This document shows positions 8,528 to 18,129 of a DNA stretch of 64,000 nt, in pieces. A program made the position numbers and the translations under genes. How positions within the stretch are numbered: position 1 is the stretch's first letter; every line of letters begins with the position of its first letter. The DNA comes from Paramicrobacterium chengjingii (GTDB lineage Bacteria; Actinomycetota; Actinomycetes; Actinomycetales; Microbacteriaceae). The DNA lies in contig NZ_CP061169.1 of NCBI RefSeq assembly GCF_011751765.2, positions 2,542,001 to 2,606,000 on the forward strand, in the 5' to 3' direction. The notes below the pieces were generated by a model. That model was given only the letters and a program-made list of their open reading frames with translations. It was not told the origin of the DNA and ran no database searches.

Positions 8528-8904
8528 GCCCGCTCCTTCGACCGTGTGATCGTCACCGAGACGTCGTCGAACGGCACGCTGATGGGCGCCTGGGGCTTGT
8601 GCAGCGTGACGCGCACCCTCTGCACGGCAGCAACCTCGAGCGCTGTTCGGGCGACACGCTCGGCCACTGTCTCGATGAGGTCCACGGGCGATGACGCCAC
8701 CGCGGCGGCAACGGCTTCGGCAAGCTCCCCGTAATGCACAGTGCGCGAGAGATCGTCGCGTGCACCGGCGTCGCTGAGGTCGGAGAACACCGTCACGTCG
8801 ACAATAAACTCTTGCCCGTTTTCGCGCTCGAAATCGAACACGCCGTGATTGGCGTGCACACGGATGCCCGTGATCGTAATGGCATCGAGATCACTGTCGT
8901 TCAC
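8524..8904 (-). CDS. folB: Dihydroneopterin aldolase
   Basis: A 126-residue enzyme that cleaves 7,8-dihydroneopterin to 6-hydroxymethyl-dihydropterin and glycolaldehyde. Visible motifs are ITGIRVHANHGVFDFERENGQEF, with the substrate-binding HGVF and E residues, and the C-terminal VRVTLHKPQAPI, with the catalytic lysine. The GTG at 8904 gives normal family length and is preceded by a purine-rich GGCAGAGTGG; a longer upstream frame adds only non-family sequence. It starts 28 bp after the end of bioN, so a biotin transporter separates it from folP. Confidence 0.93.
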   Translation of the reverse strand: MNDSDLDAITITGIRVHANHGVFDFERENGQEFIVDVTVFSDLSDAGARDDLSRTVHYGELAEAVAAAVASSPVDLIETVAERVARTALEVAAVQRVRVTLHKPQAPISVPFDDVSVTITRSKERA

Positions 8905-8932
8905 GAGTACCACTCTGCCACGACACGTGCCG

Positions 8933-9535
8933 TCACTCGACCCCTCGAGCAGCGAGAGCCTCGGCCGTGTCGTCGGCGTGCCGCAGGGACTGCACGAGCA
9001 GCGGCACAACAAACGCCTTCACGCTCAGACGTCCGATGCGCGCCCGCTGCGCGTCGCGCAGTTCACCGGCGAGCCCCGCGACGACGGGAACCGTCCTGAT
9101 GGTGAGCGCGAGCATCAGCCCGATGCGATCGGGGTTGACGCCGAACCGCCGAAACGGATGAAGTGCGTGTTCCACGGCATCCAGAATCTCTGTCGTGCGT
9201 GTCGTCAGGGTGACGATCGCGGCGAGCAGCAGCACGACAACGACGCGGGCTGCCGTGGCCAAGACCGTCGGAATCGGCAGAAAAAGCAGGGGAACCACAA
9301 CGATGAACATGATGATCCAGCGGATCGCGAGCACCTGGCGCCACAGTTCCCCCACGCCGAGCCTGCCCACGAGGTAACAGGCGAGAACGAGCACGGCACC
9401 GCCACCGAGGTTCCACAGCGACGGAGGCGGCACCGCTACAACGAGCACAGCAACAACGAGCCCGATCAGCTTCGTCCCGGCGGGAAGTCGGTGCAGGATG
9501 CTATCGCGAGCACGGTATTGGCCGAGCATCGTCAT
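8933..9535 (-). CDS. bioN: Energy-coupling factor transmembrane (T) component, biotin type
   Basis: A 200-residue EcfT-family protein, the membrane coupling subunit linking an ATPase to a substrate-binding S component. Four to five hydrophobic segments lie at residues 23-60 and 70-108. The C-terminal coupling region carries the two EcfT signatures, AQRARIGR near residue 165 and AEALAARG near the end. Length fits BioN rather than larger shared EcfT proteins. It overlaps the ATPase gene by 4 bp and follows bioY-bioM, so it completes a dedicated biotin ECF transporter. Confidence 0.92.
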   Translation of the reverse strand: MTMLGQYRARDSILHRLPAGTKLIGLVVAVLVVAVPPPSLWNLGGGAVLVLACYLVGRLGVGELWRQVLAIRWIIMFIVVVPLLFLPIPTVLATAARVVVVLLLAAIVTLTTRTTEILDAVEHALHPFRRFGVNPDRIGLMLALTIRTVPVVAGLAGELRDAQRARIGRLSVKAFVVPLLVQSLRHADDTAEALAARGVE

Positions 9536-10251
9536 TGTCGAGCCACCACGTCGGTGAGGTAGCGCTCGATCACCGTCGACGGCGTTCCCTGCGCAATGAG
9601 GTGTGCCTCGTCAAACAGGATCGCCTCGTCGCAGCGCGACGCGAGATCAAGATCGTGGGTGACGATCACGCACTGCTGAGGCAGCCCGAGAAGCAGATCG
9701 GCGATGCGTCGAGCATTGCGAGCGTCGAGCAGCGTTGTCGGTTCGTCTGCGACGACCATCGACGGCGTGGGTGCGAGCACGGTCTGAATCGCCAGCATCT
9801 GCTTCTGCCCGCCCGACAGATCGTGGGCCGGCAGATCAGCGTGACCGGCCAGGCCGTTTTCGGCAAGCACCGTCATCACACGGTCGGCGATCTGCCCCTT
9901 TGTGAGCCCTCGCCCACGCAACGAGAACGCAAGGTCTTCGGCAACCGTCGGCATGACGATCTGCGCATCGGGGTTCGTGAAGACGAAGCCGACGCGCTTG
10001 CGCAGGGCACGAGCAGCCTTCACCGTGTCGAATCCCCCGACAGACACGTGCCCGCTCGTCGGGGTGCGCAAGCCATTGAGCAGACGCGCGAACGTGGATT
10101 TCCCCGATCCGTTCAAGCCGATCACAGCGAGGTTGTGTGCGCGGGAGGTGAGCGAGACGTCGTCGAGCGCCGTCACCTCCCCCACGGCAGTCGGATGCCG
10201 CACGGTGACGTGCGCGAGGATGATCTCGCTTTCTGCGTTGTCGGGCAGCAT
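9532..10251 (-). CDS. bioM: ECF transporter ATPase, biotin type
   Basis: A 239-residue ABC ATPase powering biotin uptake with BioN and BioY. Walker A is GLNGSGKST near residue 48, the Q-loop region is VFTNPDAQIVMPTVAEDLAF, the signature is LSGGQKQMLAIQ near residue 146, and Walker B is VVADEPTTLLD near residue 164. The NPDAQ stretch is typical of ECF ATPases. ATG at 10251 follows the bioY stop by 4 bp; the frame extends upstream through bioY but that extension is not family sequence. An aspartate-free FDEAHL stretch near the C-terminus is not a second Walker B. Confidence 0.93.
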   Translation of the reverse strand: MLPDNAESEIILAHVTVRHPTAVGEVTALDDVSLTSRAHNLAVIGLNGSGKSTFARLLNGLRTPTSGHVSVGGFDTVKAARALRKRVGFVFTNPDAQIVMPTVAEDLAFSLRGRGLTKGQIADRVMTVLAENGLAGHADLPAHDLSGGQKQMLAIQTVLAPTPSMVVADEPTTLLDARNARRIADLLLGLPQQCVIVTHDLDLASRCDEAILFDEAHLIAQGTPSTVIERYLTDVVARQ

Positions 10252-10255
10252 CCGC

Positions 10256-10855
10256 TTATCGAACCGCCGTCGCGCGGGCCGTTGCCGGGGCTGGTTCGCG
10301 CCGCGGCGTGACAAACGCGCGCGGGTACGCCTTCCAGACCGCAAGGGTGAGCATCACCGTGAGACCCGCTTTGATGGCGTCGCCTGGGACGAACGCGAGG
10401 TTCGCGATGGTCGCATCGGTCAGCGAGAGACCGAGAGTTGCCGCCATGACCGGGATGCCGACGGCGTAGACGACAACCATGCCGCCGATGACGGATCCGA
10501 GCGCAACACGCCACCACACCGGCCGCGTTGCCCCGATGTGCACGATCGCGCCGACAGCAGCAGCGCCGGCGATCCAACCGAGCAGGTACCCAGACGAGGG
10601 CACGAAGAACACGCCGATGCCGCCGCGGCCTCCCGAGAGCAGCGGAAGGCCCGCAGCCGTGAGCACGAGAACGACGATGACGGATGCCGCCCCGCGCCAC
10701 CAGCCGAGAATGGCTCCGGCGAGCATCACGCCGAGTGTCTGCAGAGTGATGGGCACCGCCATGCCGAACGGGCTGATCGCTCCGGGGATGCCCAGAACGG
10801 CGATGATCGCGGCGAATGTGGAAATTCGGGTGATGTCGTTCAGCGTTGTCTTCAC
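10256..10855 (-). CDS. bioY: Biotin ECF transporter S component
   Basis: A 199-residue integral membrane protein that binds biotin. Family marks are SPFGMAVPITLQTLGVMLAG (residues 28-47), the LTAAGLPLLSGGRGGIG loop near residue 66, and SSGYLLGWIAG near residue 86, followed by further helices. It is the first gene of the bioY-bioM-bioN set. The 119 bp before it, after folP, contain an AT-rich stretch (TTGTCT, 17-bp spacing, CAATTT on the minus strand) that could be a promoter, so the cassette may be regulated separately from folP. A basic, Ala/Thr-rich tail follows the last helix. Confidence 0.95.
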   Translation of the reverse strand: MKTTLNDITRISTFAAIIAVLGIPGAISPFGMAVPITLQTLGVMLAGAILGWWRGAASVIVVLVLTAAGLPLLSGGRGGIGVFFVPSSGYLLGWIAGAAAVGAIVHIGATRPVWWRVALGSVIGGMVVVYAVGIPVMAATLGLSLTDATIANLAFVPGDAIKAGLTVMLTLAVWKAYPRAFVTPRREPAPATARATAVR

Positions 10856-10974
10856 GATTACCTAGCGTGTCAGGCGGTGCGTGCTTCTCGTTGTGGAGTA
10901 TTGCACATCGAATCGGCGAAATTGTTGTATCGGGTATCCAAAGACAAGGGGAAAAGCGCGCCGCTTGCGTGCTG

Positions 10975-11781
10975 TCATTGGTCGTCGCGATGAGCGTTCA
11001 CAGCGTCGAGAACGTTGAGCGCGGTACGGGTTCCCGTGACGTTGTGCACGCGAACAGCCCAAATGCCTGACTGCGCGCAGAGCATGCTGATGGCCGCTGT
11101 CGCCGGATCGCGCTCCGCCGGGTGCGCGCCAGTGGGAGACACCGTCGACAGAAACCGCTTGCGGCTGGCTCCGACCAGCATCCGCCCCGCCAGGGATTCG
11201 AACCGGTCAAGGTGTGCGAGAATCGCCCAGTTGTGCTCCGGGTTCTTCGAGAAGCCAAGGCCCGGGTCGATGATCAGCCGCTCGGCGGCAATTCCCGCAC
11301 GTGTCAGCGCGTCGATGCGCCGCGCGAGCTCGCCGTGAACGTCAGATACGACATCGTCGTAGTGCACCCGCTCGTGGGGATCGGTGAGATACCCGCGCCA
11401 GTGCATCGCCACAAAGTCCCGGCCGCTTTCCGCTGCCACCCGCGGCATATCGGGATCGACAAGGCCCCCGGAGACGTCGTTGATGAGTTCAGCGCCGGCC
11501 TCAACACTTGCTGAAGCAGTGGACGAATGCATGGTGTCGACGCTCACCGAAATGCCCTCGGCGGCGAGCGCCGCAATCACCGGGATGACGCGGCGCTGTT
11601 CTTCAACCGGATCGACAAGTTCGGCGCCAGGACGCGTCGACTCGCCCCCGACGTCGATGAGATCGGCACCCTCACGGCATAATGCCCGAGCGTGCTCGAT
11701 CGCATCGTCGTGACTGAAAAAGCGTCCGCCATCGCTGAAGGAATCCGGCGTGACGTTCACAACGCCCATAATCAGGGTCAT
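10975..11781 (-). CDS. folP: Dihydropteroate synthase
   Basis: A 268-residue TIM-barrel enzyme that joins p-aminobenzoate to hydroxymethyl-dihydropterin pyrophosphate; it is the sulfonamide target. Motifs are MGVVNVTPDSFSDGG at residues 5-19, VGGESTRPGA near residue 52, SVDTMHSSTA near residue 88, ELINDVSGG and DPGLGFSKNPEHNW in the second half, and the C-terminal RVHNVTGTR loop. The ATG at 11781 overlaps the folE stop (ATGA) and places the first motif at the usual position; a much longer upstream frame is a shadow of folE. Confidence 0.96.
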   Translation of the reverse strand: MTLIMGVVNVTPDSFSDGGRFFSHDDAIEHARALCREGADLIDVGGESTRPGAELVDPVEEQRRVIPVIAALAAEGISVSVDTMHSSTASASVEAGAELINDVSGGLVDPDMPRVAAESGRDFVAMHWRGYLTDPHERVHYDDVVSDVHGELARRIDALTRAGIAAERLIIDPGLGFSKNPEHNWAILAHLDRFESLAGRMLVGASRKRFLSTVSPTGAHPAERDPATAAISMLCAQSGIWAVRVHNVTGTRTALNVLDAVNAHRDDQ

Positions 11782-12359
11782 TCGTCGCCTCCCCGTGCAA
11801 TCAGCGCGACGACCTCCGCTCGCTCGACCGGATCGGCCAGCGTGCCCCTGCTGGCGAGAGTGACGGTCGTGGATCGTGCCTGCTGAGTGCCTCGGGCAGA
11901 GACGCAGGTGTGTGCGGCGTCCATGATCACGAGCACACCGGCGGCCTGCAGCCCCGTGCTGATCGCCTCGACGATCTGCTCGCCGAGTCGTTCTTGCACT
12001 TGCGGACGAGCCGCAAGCACCTCGACGACGCGTGGAATGCGCCCGAGCCCGACCACGCGTTCTCGTGGTGCGTAGGCAACGTGAGCGGTGCCGATGAACG
12101 GCAGGAGGTGATGCTCGCACATCGAGCGGAAGGCGATGTCGCGCACAATCACGATCTCGCCCGAGTCACCGGATTCGAGGGGCATACCCTCGCCGAGCAC
12201 GTCCAGCGGGTCCTCGCCGACGCCATGGAAGAATTCGGCGTATGACTCAGCAACCCGTTGCGGAGTGCTCTCGAGCCCGGCCCGATCGACACGCTCACCG
12301 ATAGCTGCGAGCAACTCCCGTGTCGCCGCTTCGATGCGCTCCCGATCAACACCCGTCAT
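11778..12359 (-). CDS. folE: GTP cyclohydrolase I
   Basis: A 193-residue enzyme for the first step of folate synthesis, GTP to dihydroneopterin triphosphate. Zinc and catalytic residues are visible: MCEHHLLPFIGTAHVAY (C and HH) and AHTCVSARGTQ (the second cysteine). The dimer/pentamer core includes PQVQERLGEQIV. It starts 19 bp after ftsH, so ftsH and the folate genes probably form one operon, and it overlaps folP by 4 bp. Confidence 0.96.
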   Translation of the reverse strand: MTGVDRERIEAATRELLAAIGERVDRAGLESTPQRVAESYAEFFHGVGEDPLDVLGEGMPLESGDSGEIVIVRDIAFRSMCEHHLLPFIGTAHVAYAPRERVVGLGRIPRVVEVLAARPQVQERLGEQIVEAISTGLQAAGVLVIMDAAHTCVSARGTQQARSTTVTLASRGTLADPVERAEVVALIARGGDE

Positions 12360-12378
12360 GGTCTCTGCTCGCTGGGCT

Positions 12379-14424
12379 CTACGCGCTGCCCGAACCTGGG
12401 GTGCTCTCGGAATCCACGTCTGCTGCGCCCGATCCCGATGACTCAGAATCGGACGATTCGGGCGATCCTCCGGCAGGCTGCGATGTCACGTTGCCATCCG
12501 TCACGCCGGGTTCGATCGGAGCCGACTTCGGGATCGCCACAGGGGGCAGATCGCTGACGGGGCGTCCTTCGCTTGAGAGCCAGACGGGTCGCTCATCGAG
12601 CTTGCGCACGGGTGCGAAAATGTCGGCGAGCTGATTGTGGTCGAGCGTCTCCTTCTCGAGCAACTCGCTCGCGAGCGTGTCAAGTACATCGCGGTTGTTG
12701 TTGATGACCCTCCACGCCTCGTTGTGCGCCTGCTCGATGAGCTCGCGCACCTGCTTGTCCACCTGCTCTGCGAGCTCCTCGGAGTAGTCGCGCTGGTGAC
12801 CCATGTCGCGGCCGAGGAACATCTCGCCAGAGGCCTGGCCGAGCTTGATCGGCCCCACTTCTGTGGTCATTCCGTACTCGGTGACCATCTTGCGTGCGAT
12901 GCCTGTCGCCTTCTCGATGTCGTTTGATGCACCGGTGGTCGGATCGTGGAACACGATCTCTTCGGCGACGCGGCCGCCCATCGCATAGGTGAGCTGGTCG
13001 AGAAGCTCGTTGCGGGTGACGGAGTATTTGTCCTCGAGCGGAAGCACCATCGTGTAGCCAAGCGCGCGTCCGCGCGGAAGAATGGTGATCTTCGTCACCG
13101 GGTCAGTGTTATTCATCGCCGCTGCAGCGAGAGCATGTCCGCCCTCGTGGTACGCGGTGATGAGCTTCTCTTTCTCATTCATCACGCGTGTACGACGCTG
13201 CGGGCCGGCAATCACGCGGTCGATCGCTTCGTCGAGTGCGCGGTTGTCGATGAGCTGGGCGTTGGAGCGCGCCGTCAGCAGGGCAGCCTCGTTAAGCACG
13301 TTCGCCAGGTCTGCACCGGTGAAGCCGGGCGTCTTGCGCGCAACGACTTCGAGGTCGACTCCCTCGGCAAGTGGCTTACCGCGGCCGTGAACTTCGAGAA
13401 TCTGCAGCCGGCCGTTCATGTCGGGGGCATCAACACCGATCTGCCTGTCGAATCGGCCGGGGCGCAGCAGCGCCGGGTCGAGAATATCGGGACGGTTTGT
13501 CGCCGCGATCAGAATCACATTCGTCTTGGGATCGAAGCCGTCCATTTCGACAAGCAGCTGGTTGAGGGTCTGCTCACGCTCATCGTGGCCACCGCCCATG
13601 CCCGCTCCGCGGTGCCGGCCGACGGCATCGATCTCGTCGACGAAGATAATCGCCGGCGAGTTCTCCTTCGCCTGCTGAAACAGGTCACGAACGCGGCTGG
13701 CGCCGACGCCGACGAACATCTCGACGAAATCGGAGCCCGAGATCGAATAGAACGGAACTTCTGCCTCGCCCGCGACGGCGCGTGCAAGCAACGTTTTACC
13801 GGTTCCGGGAGGGCCGTAGAGCAGCACACCCTTGGGAATGCGTGCTCCGACCGCCTGGAACTTGGCCGGGTCCTTCAGGAAGTCCTTGATCTCATCGAGC
13901 TCTTCGATCGCCTCTTCGGCACCGGCTACATCGGCGAATGTGACCTTTGGCGACTCCTTCGATACGAGCTTTGCCTTGGACTTGCCGAACTGCATCACCT
14001 TTCCGCCGCCGCCCTGCATGCTCGAGAGCATGAACCAGAAGAACAGCCCGATCAGCAGTAGAGGAAGGAGGATGCTGGCCATCGAGAGCCACCAGTTGCC
14101 CTGGGGGACCTCATCGTTGAACCCGTTCTTAGGAGACGCAGAATCCACAGCCTTCACCACAGCGTCTGCGCGGGCGTCGATGAAGTAGAACTGCACCATC
14201 TTTCCGCTGTCGCCGGCATCTTTGCTGAGGGTGAGGTCGACGCGGTTGTCACCTTGGGTGATCACGGCCTCAGTGACCGTCTCGCCCTTCAGCAGATCAA
14301 GACCTTGCTGCGTCGTGATCTCTTTGTAGCCACCGATGTTCAGCAGGCTCGACCCGATCCAGAATGCCAGGATGGCAATGAGGATGTAGGGAATGGGGCC
14401 TTTGAAGATGCGCTTCAGGTTCAT
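12379..14424 (-). CDS. ftsH: ATP-dependent zinc metalloprotease FtsH
   Basis: A 681-residue membrane-anchored AAA+ protease degrading misfolded and regulatory proteins. Two transmembrane helices (about residues 8-26 and 113-133) flank the small extracytoplasmic domain. The AAA domain has Walker A GPPGTGKT near residue 205, Walker [18 protein letters not shown], and the second region of homology [21 protein letters not shown]. The protease domain carries HEGGH near residue 425. The tail is acidic and Ser/Pro/Gly-rich, as in many actinobacterial FtsH proteins. It lies between hpt and folE, as in mycobacteria. Confidence 0.98.
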   Translation of the reverse strand: MNLKRIFKGPIPYILIAILAFWIGSSLLNIGGYKEITTQQGLDLLKGETVTEAVITQGDNRVDLTLSKDAGDSGKMVQFYFIDARADAVVKAVDSASPKNGFNDEVPQGNWWLSMASILLPLLLIGLFFWFMLSSMQGGGGKVMQFGKSKAKLVSKESPKVTFADVAGAEEAIEELDEIKDFLKDPAKFQAVGARIPKGVLLYGPPGTGKTLLARAVAGEAEVPFYSISGSDFVEMFVGVGASRVRDLFQQAKENSPAIIFVDEIDAVGRHRGAGMGGGHDEREQTLNQLLVEMDGFDPKTNVILIAATNRPDILDPALLRPGRFDRQIGVDAPDMNGRLQILEVHGRGKPLAEGVDLEVVARKTPGFTGADLANVLNEAALLTARSNAQLIDNRALDEAIDRVIAGPQRRTRVMNEKEKLITAYHEGGHALAAAAMNNTDPVTKITILPRGRALGYTMVLPLEDKYSVTRNELLDQLTYAMGGRVAEEIVFHDPTTGASNDIEKATGIARKMVTEYGMTTEVGPIKLGQASGEMFLGRDMGHQRDYSEELAEQVDKQVRELIEQAHNEAWRVINNNRDVLDTLASELLEKETLDHNQLADIFAPVRKLDERPVWLSSEGRPVSDLPPVAIPKSAPIEPGVTDGNVTSQPAGGSPESSDSESSGSGAADVDSESTPGSGSA

Positions 14425-14467
14425 GGGAGTTAGAGCGAGAGGCTCAGCACCTTTCAGGTGAGGTGAG

Positions 14468-14485
14468 CGGGGCAGACCAGCCCCG
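14468..14485 (-). other. Short hairpin in the ftsH leader
   Basis: CGGGGC (14468-14473) and GCCCCG (14480-14485) form a 6-bp stem with a 6-nt loop, 44 bp upstream of the ftsH ATG. It could be a leader structure or a remnant terminator. I cannot tell which. Confidence 0.25.
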
Positions 14486-14516
14486 TCGAATTAGCGTAAC
14501 GTGCAGCTGCTGTGCG

Positions 14517-14540
14517 CGCCCTCGGTGTTCCCCGAGGGCG
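14517..14540 (-). terminator. Terminator hairpin after hpt
   Basis: CGCCCTCGG (14517-14525) pairs perfectly with CCGAGGGCG (14532-14540) around a 6-nt loop, 11 bp past the hpt stop codon. It has no T tract. It would separate tilS-hpt from the ftsH-fol operon. Confidence 0.6.
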
Positions 14541-14550
14541 TACAGGGAGG

Positions 14551-15108
14551 TCAGTCCTCCGTATAGATGTGCGGTGCAAGCACCGCCACATCCCGAAGAT
14601 TGCGGTAGCGTTCGGCGAAGTCGAGGCCGTAGCCGACAACGAAATCGCTCGGGATGTCGAATCCCACATATTTGCAGTCGATCGTCACCTTCGCGGCGTC
14701 AGGCTTGCGCAGCAGGGCGCATACCTCGACGGACGCTGCGCCGCGCGAGGCGAAGTTGTCGAGCAGCCACGACAACGTCAGACCCGAGTCGATGATGTCC
14801 TCGACAATGAGAACGTGCCGACCGGAGATGTCTGTGTCAAGGTCTTTGCGAATCTGTACGACGCCGCTTGACTTCGTGCTCGCGCCGTAGCTCGAGACGG
14901 CCATCCAATCCATCTGGACGTTGTGCCCGAGGTGGCGCGAAAGGTCGGCCATCACCATCACGGCGCCCTTCAGCACTCCGACGAGTAGGAGGTCTTTTCC
15001 CGCATAATCGGCGTCGATGTGCGAAGCGAGTTCCTCAAGCTTCGCGTCGATCTGCTCTTCGGTAACGAGCACCTTGGTGAGGTCGCTCTCAATTTCACTC
15101 GCGTGCAT
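14551..15108 (-). CDS. hpt: Hypoxanthine phosphoribosyltransferase
   Basis: A 185-residue purine salvage enzyme converting hypoxanthine and guanine with PRPP to IMP and GMP. The PRPP-binding signature is HVLIVEDIIDSGLTLSWLL near residues 99-116. VLKGAVMVMADL near residue 45 and VSSYGASTKSSG near residue 72 are the other conserved loops, and the C-terminal YVGFDIPSDFVVGYGLDFAERYRNL completes the family pattern. It follows tilS by 27 bp, an arrangement seen in many Gram-positive bacteria. Confidence 0.97.
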   Translation of the reverse strand: MHASEIESDLTKVLVTEEQIDAKLEELASHIDADYAGKDLLLVGVLKGAVMVMADLSRHLGHNVQMDWMAVSSYGASTKSSGVVQIRKDLDTDISGRHVLIVEDIIDSGLTLSWLLDNFASRGAASVEVCALLRKPDAAKVTIDCKYVGFDIPSDFVVGYGLDFAERYRNLRDVAVLAPHIYTED

Positions 15109-15135
15109 GGATCGAGTCTACGTGCCCGGCTGCGC

Positions 15136-16155
15136 TCACGCCTTTTCGGCCGCTGTGAACACGATGCGGTCTCCACGTCTCGAAACACTGATGCCGGGTA
15201 CGTTGATGGGGCCCTGCCCACGCCAGTCGGTGACGAGCGCAGCGATCGCCAGGGTGTGCGTGCGCGAGAGCGATGCACCGAACTCGGCCTGTGCGACATA
15301 TCGAATCAGCCGATTGCGCAGAGCTGCCGGATTGTGAGCGAGCGCACTCACTTCGACGGCGATGCCCGCCTCCGCCGGTTCGCACACCTCCTCAATGAAC
15401 TCTTCGATCATCTGCTCGAAGGCATCCTCGTCTTCACGCGACTGCTCGGCAGTGCGCGCCAGCGCTTCGGCGATGCCTGGCCCGAGCTCCTTCTCGAACA
15501 CAGGCAGCACGATTCTGCGCGCCCGCACGCGCGCGAACGCGTCGTCGTCATTCTGTGGGTCGTCCCACACCTCGATGCCGCGCGCCATGCAGGAGTCGCG
15601 TGTCTGCTTCCTTCGCACTCCGAGCAGGGGCCGCGCGTATCTGCCGTTCAGCGGAGCCATCGCCTTGAGGCTCCCGGCCCCGGAGCCGCGAGCAAGCCCC
15701 AGCAGAACACTCTCCGCCTGGTCGTCGAGCGTGTGTCCGAGCATCACCAGTTCAACCCCTGTGCGGTCTGCAACGGCGTCGATCGCCCGGTAACGCGCAT
15801 TCCGTGCCGCGGCTTCGGGCCCACCGGCATCCGTCACTGTCACCTGCTCGATGTGCGCCTCGATGCCCCATGTGGCGAGGGTCTGAGCCGTGCGCTCCGC
15901 GACGGTGCCCGAACCGGGCTGCAGCCCGTGATCCACGGTGATCGAATGCACCCGGATGCTGCGCGCCTTCGCCTCGAAGGCGAGCGCCGCCGCGAGGGCC
16001 ATCGAATCGGCGCCGCCACTCACGCACGCCAGCACGGCTGCGTCGGCTGAGCAGCTCTCGAGACTTCGCCGTACGCCGAGCCGTACGGCTGCCGTCGCCG
16101 CATCGAGACGCGAACGACCGTCATTTTGTGTGTGGGAAGTTGGAGAGGGCATCAA
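15136..16155 (-). CDS. tilS: tRNA(Ile)-lysidine synthetase
   Basis: A 339-residue ATP-pyrophosphatase that converts the wobble cytidine of the CAU tRNA-Ile to lysidine, making it read AUA. The PP-loop [10 protein letters not shown] lies near residue 47, followed by VDHGLQPGS and [11 protein letters not shown]. The C-terminal half is the shorter actinobacterial type without a full TilS C-terminal domain. Start could be the first or second methionine (MMPSPTS). It is divergent from ppa, and the two genes share about 50 bp of promoter DNA. Confidence 0.95.
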   Translation of the reverse strand: MMPSPTSHTQNDGRSRLDAATAAVRLGVRRSLESCSADAAVLACVSGGADSMALAAALAFEAKARSIRVHSITVDHGLQPGSGTVAERTAQTLATWGIEAHIEQVTVTDAGGPEAAARNARYRAIDAVADRTGVELVMLGHTLDDQAESVLLGLARGSGAGSLKAMAPLNGRYARPLLGVRRKQTRDSCMARGIEVWDDPQNDDDAFARVRARRIVLPVFEKELGPGIAEALARTAEQSREDEDAFEQMIEEFIEEVCEPAEAGIAVEVSALAHNPAALRNRLIRYVAQAEFGASLSRTHTLAIAALVTDWRGQGPINVPGISVSRRGDRIVFTAAEKA

Positions 16156-16205
16156 GTAACGTTAGTTCAGGTTTTTCGATCATCACGATCATAAGGAGAA
16201 AGCAT

Positions 16206-16700
16206 ATGGCCGAGTACGACGTCGTCGTAGAGATTCCCAAGGGCAGCCGCAACAAGTACGAAGTCGATCACGAGACAGGTCGCGTCTATCTTGACCGCGT
16301 TCTCTTCACGGGTTTCGTGTACCCGGTGGACTACGGCTACTTCGAGAACACCCTCGGTCTCGACGGCGACCCCGTCGATGCTCTCGTGCTGCTCGAGTAT
16401 CCACTCTTCCCCGGCGTCGTCGTCAAGGTGCGCCCGATCGGCGTTCTCAACATGAGCGACGAGGCGGGTTCAGACGCCAAGGTCGTCTGCGTGCAGCACA
16501 AAGACCCGCGCTGGCAGCACATTCAGGACATCACGGATGTCCCGCAGCACCAGCGTGATGAGATTGAGCATTTCTTCAAGCGCTACAAGGACCTCGAGCC
16601 GAACAAGTGGGTCACGGTCGACGGTTGGGGCGACGTGGCTGAGGCGGAGCGCATCGTGCAGGACGGCTTTGCCAAGCTCTCCGAGCAGGGCGGGCACTGA
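16206..16700 (+). CDS. ppa: Inorganic pyrophosphatase (family I)
   Basis: A 164-residue enzyme hydrolysing pyrophosphate to phosphate and so driving biosynthesis. Family motifs are [17 protein letters not shown] near the N-terminus, [24 protein letters not shown] with the DGDPVD metal site near residue 57, and later KDPRW and [13 protein letters not shown] at 16206 has a strong ribosome-binding site (AAGGAG, about 8 bp upstream). A longer in-frame start at 16128 lies inside tilS and lacks one. Confidence 0.98.
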   Translation: MAEYDVVVEIPKGSRNKYEVDHETGRVYLDRVLFTGFVYPVDYGYFENTLGLDGDPVDALVLLEYPLFPGVVVKVRPIGVLNMSDEAGSDAKVVCVQHKDPRWQHIQDITDVPQHQRDEIEHFFKRYKDLEPNKWVTVDGWGDVAEAERIVQDGFAKLSEQGGH

Positions 16701-16715
16701 CCAACCGCTGAGAGT

Positions 16716-16752
16716 GCAAAAAGCCCCCGCGCATTTCCGTGGGGGCTTTTGC
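16716..16752. terminator. Bidirectional intrinsic terminator between ppa and the M23 gene
   Basis: The arm GCAAAAAGCCCCC begins at 16716 and the arm GGGGGCTTTTGC ends at 16752. Each is A/T-flanked, so the structure can stop ppa rightward and the peptidase gene leftward. It lies between the two convergent stop codons (16700 and 16760). Confidence 0.9.
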
Positions 16753-16759
16753 TCGTGCA

Positions 16760-18103
16760 TCAGATGTAATTGAGCGGGTTGACCGGGTTCCAGCGCCCCA
16801 GACGTATCTCGAAGTGAAGATGGTTTCCTGTCGAACTTCCCGTACTGCCGATCGCGCCGATCGCCTGCCCGGCGTTAACCCAGCCGCCCCATCGATAGAT
16901 TGAGCTCATGTGCCCATAGCCCGAGTAGACGTTTCCTCCGTGATTGATGAGCACGTAGTTTCCGTAGCCGCCATATACACCGGCGTACTCGATGGTTCCG
17001 CCCTTGGCGGCCCATACGGGCGATCCGTAACCTGCACCGATATCGATGCCTTCGTGCAAACGCTGTTCATGGTAGATGGGGTGATATCGCCAGCCAAACG
17101 GCGACGAGATGTAATGGCTCCCGGTTGGCCAGCGCCAGCCGGTAGACGATCCGCCGCCGCCGCCACCGCCTGACGAACCGCCGCCACCTGAAGAACCGCC
17201 GCCACCACCATTGTTCTTGGCAGCTTCTTCCGCGGCCTTGCGCGCAGCTGCTTCACGAGCCTTGCGAGCGGCTTCCGCAGCCTTTCTGCGCTCTTCGACG
17301 CCCTTCTTATACTGCTCGATGGTCTTGGAGGTCTTGTCCTGCAGCGCCTCAAGCTGAGCCTTGAGAGTCTCTTGCCGCGACTCCTGCTCGGCCAGTGCGT
17401 TTCGCGCAGCCTCTGCCGCGGCCTGCGCCGCCTTATACGCCTCTTCTGCCTCCTTCTGCAGGCGATCACGCTCATCCCGCGCAACGACGGCCTGATCGCT
17501 CAGCGACTGCGCAGTGTTCTTCGCAGTGAGGGCGCTCTGGTACACAGACTGGTTGTGCTCGACGAGCTTCGTCATGCTGCCCAGCGCATTGAGCAGATCG
17601 TCGGTCCCAGATGCTGTCGCATCGAAGATCAACCCGAGGCTCGCATTGTCCCCTCCCGACCGATACAACTGCGCCGCAAGCTGCCCCGCTTTGGTGATCG
17701 CGGCCTCTGCTTCGACCTCTTTGTCATCAGCCTGCTTCTGAAGAGACTCAGCACGCGAGATCGCTTCAGAAAGGGCGATGCCTGCCTCGTAGAGTTTCTG
17801 CCCGGCAGCTTCCTCCGCTGCCTTGGTGTCGGCGACGCGTTGCTGGAGGGAAGCGATCAGGTCCTTGATCTTCTTGATCTGGTTGGCCTTGGCCGACTGA
17901 TCATTCTTCGCCTTCTTGACGTCGTCCCAGCTGGGGTATTTGTCTGCCCAGGCCGGAGCGATGCCCGCGACACCGGCGACCGCGCTGACAACGCCGAAGA
18001 CCCCAAGTGAGATCACCTGTCGGCGCGTCGCGCCAGCCTTCGAATCGTCGACAAGGGGACGCGAGAAAATGCCCGCACGAGGCTCTCGATCTCGCTTCGA
18101 CAT
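16760..18103 (-). CDS. Secreted M23 family murein endopeptidase with coiled coil
   Basis: A 447-residue NlpD/EnvC-like protein. A basic N-terminus with RRQVISLG leads into a signal peptide ending APAWA near residue 53; it may be a Tat substrate. Residues 60-300 form a long Ala/Glu/Lys-rich coiled coil, followed by a Gly/Ser-rich linker (about 305-325) and the LytM/M23 domain. Zinc ligands are visible in LHEGIDIG and in HLHFEIRLG at the C-terminus, so the domain looks catalytically intact, unlike EnvC itself. It probably cuts peptidoglycan cross-links during growth or division. Upstream lies a GTAAC direct repeat resembling an MtrA site. Confidence 0.93.
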   Translation of the reverse strand: MSKRDREPRAGIFSRPLVDDSKAGATRRQVISLGVFGVVSAVAGVAGIAPAWADKYPSWDDVKKAKNDQSAKANQIKKIKDLIASLQQRVADTKAAEEAAGQKLYEAGIALSEAISRAESLQKQADDKEVEAEAAITKAGQLAAQLYRSGGDNASLGLIFDATASGTDDLLNALGSMTKLVEHNQSVYQSALTAKNTAQSLSDQAVVARDERDRLQKEAEEAYKAAQAAAEAARNALAEQESRQETLKAQLEALQDKTSKTIEQYKKGVEERRKAAEAARKAREAAARKAAEEAAKNNGGGGGSSGGGGSSGGGGGGGSSTGWRWPTGSHYISSPFGWRYHPIYHEQRLHEGIDIGAGYGSPVWAAKGGTIEYAGVYGGYGNYVLINHGGNVYSGYGHMSSIYRWGGWVNAGQAIGAIGSTGSSTGNHLHFEIRLGRWNPVNPLNYI

Positions 18104-18129
18104 CTCAGTACACCGACCTTTTCACATTT

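Noticed and set aside
17140..17215. Repetitive GCC/ACC stretch suggesting a tandem-repeat array
   Set aside because: It encodes the Gly/Ser linker of the M23 peptidase; the units are irregular codons, not a CRISPR or satellite.
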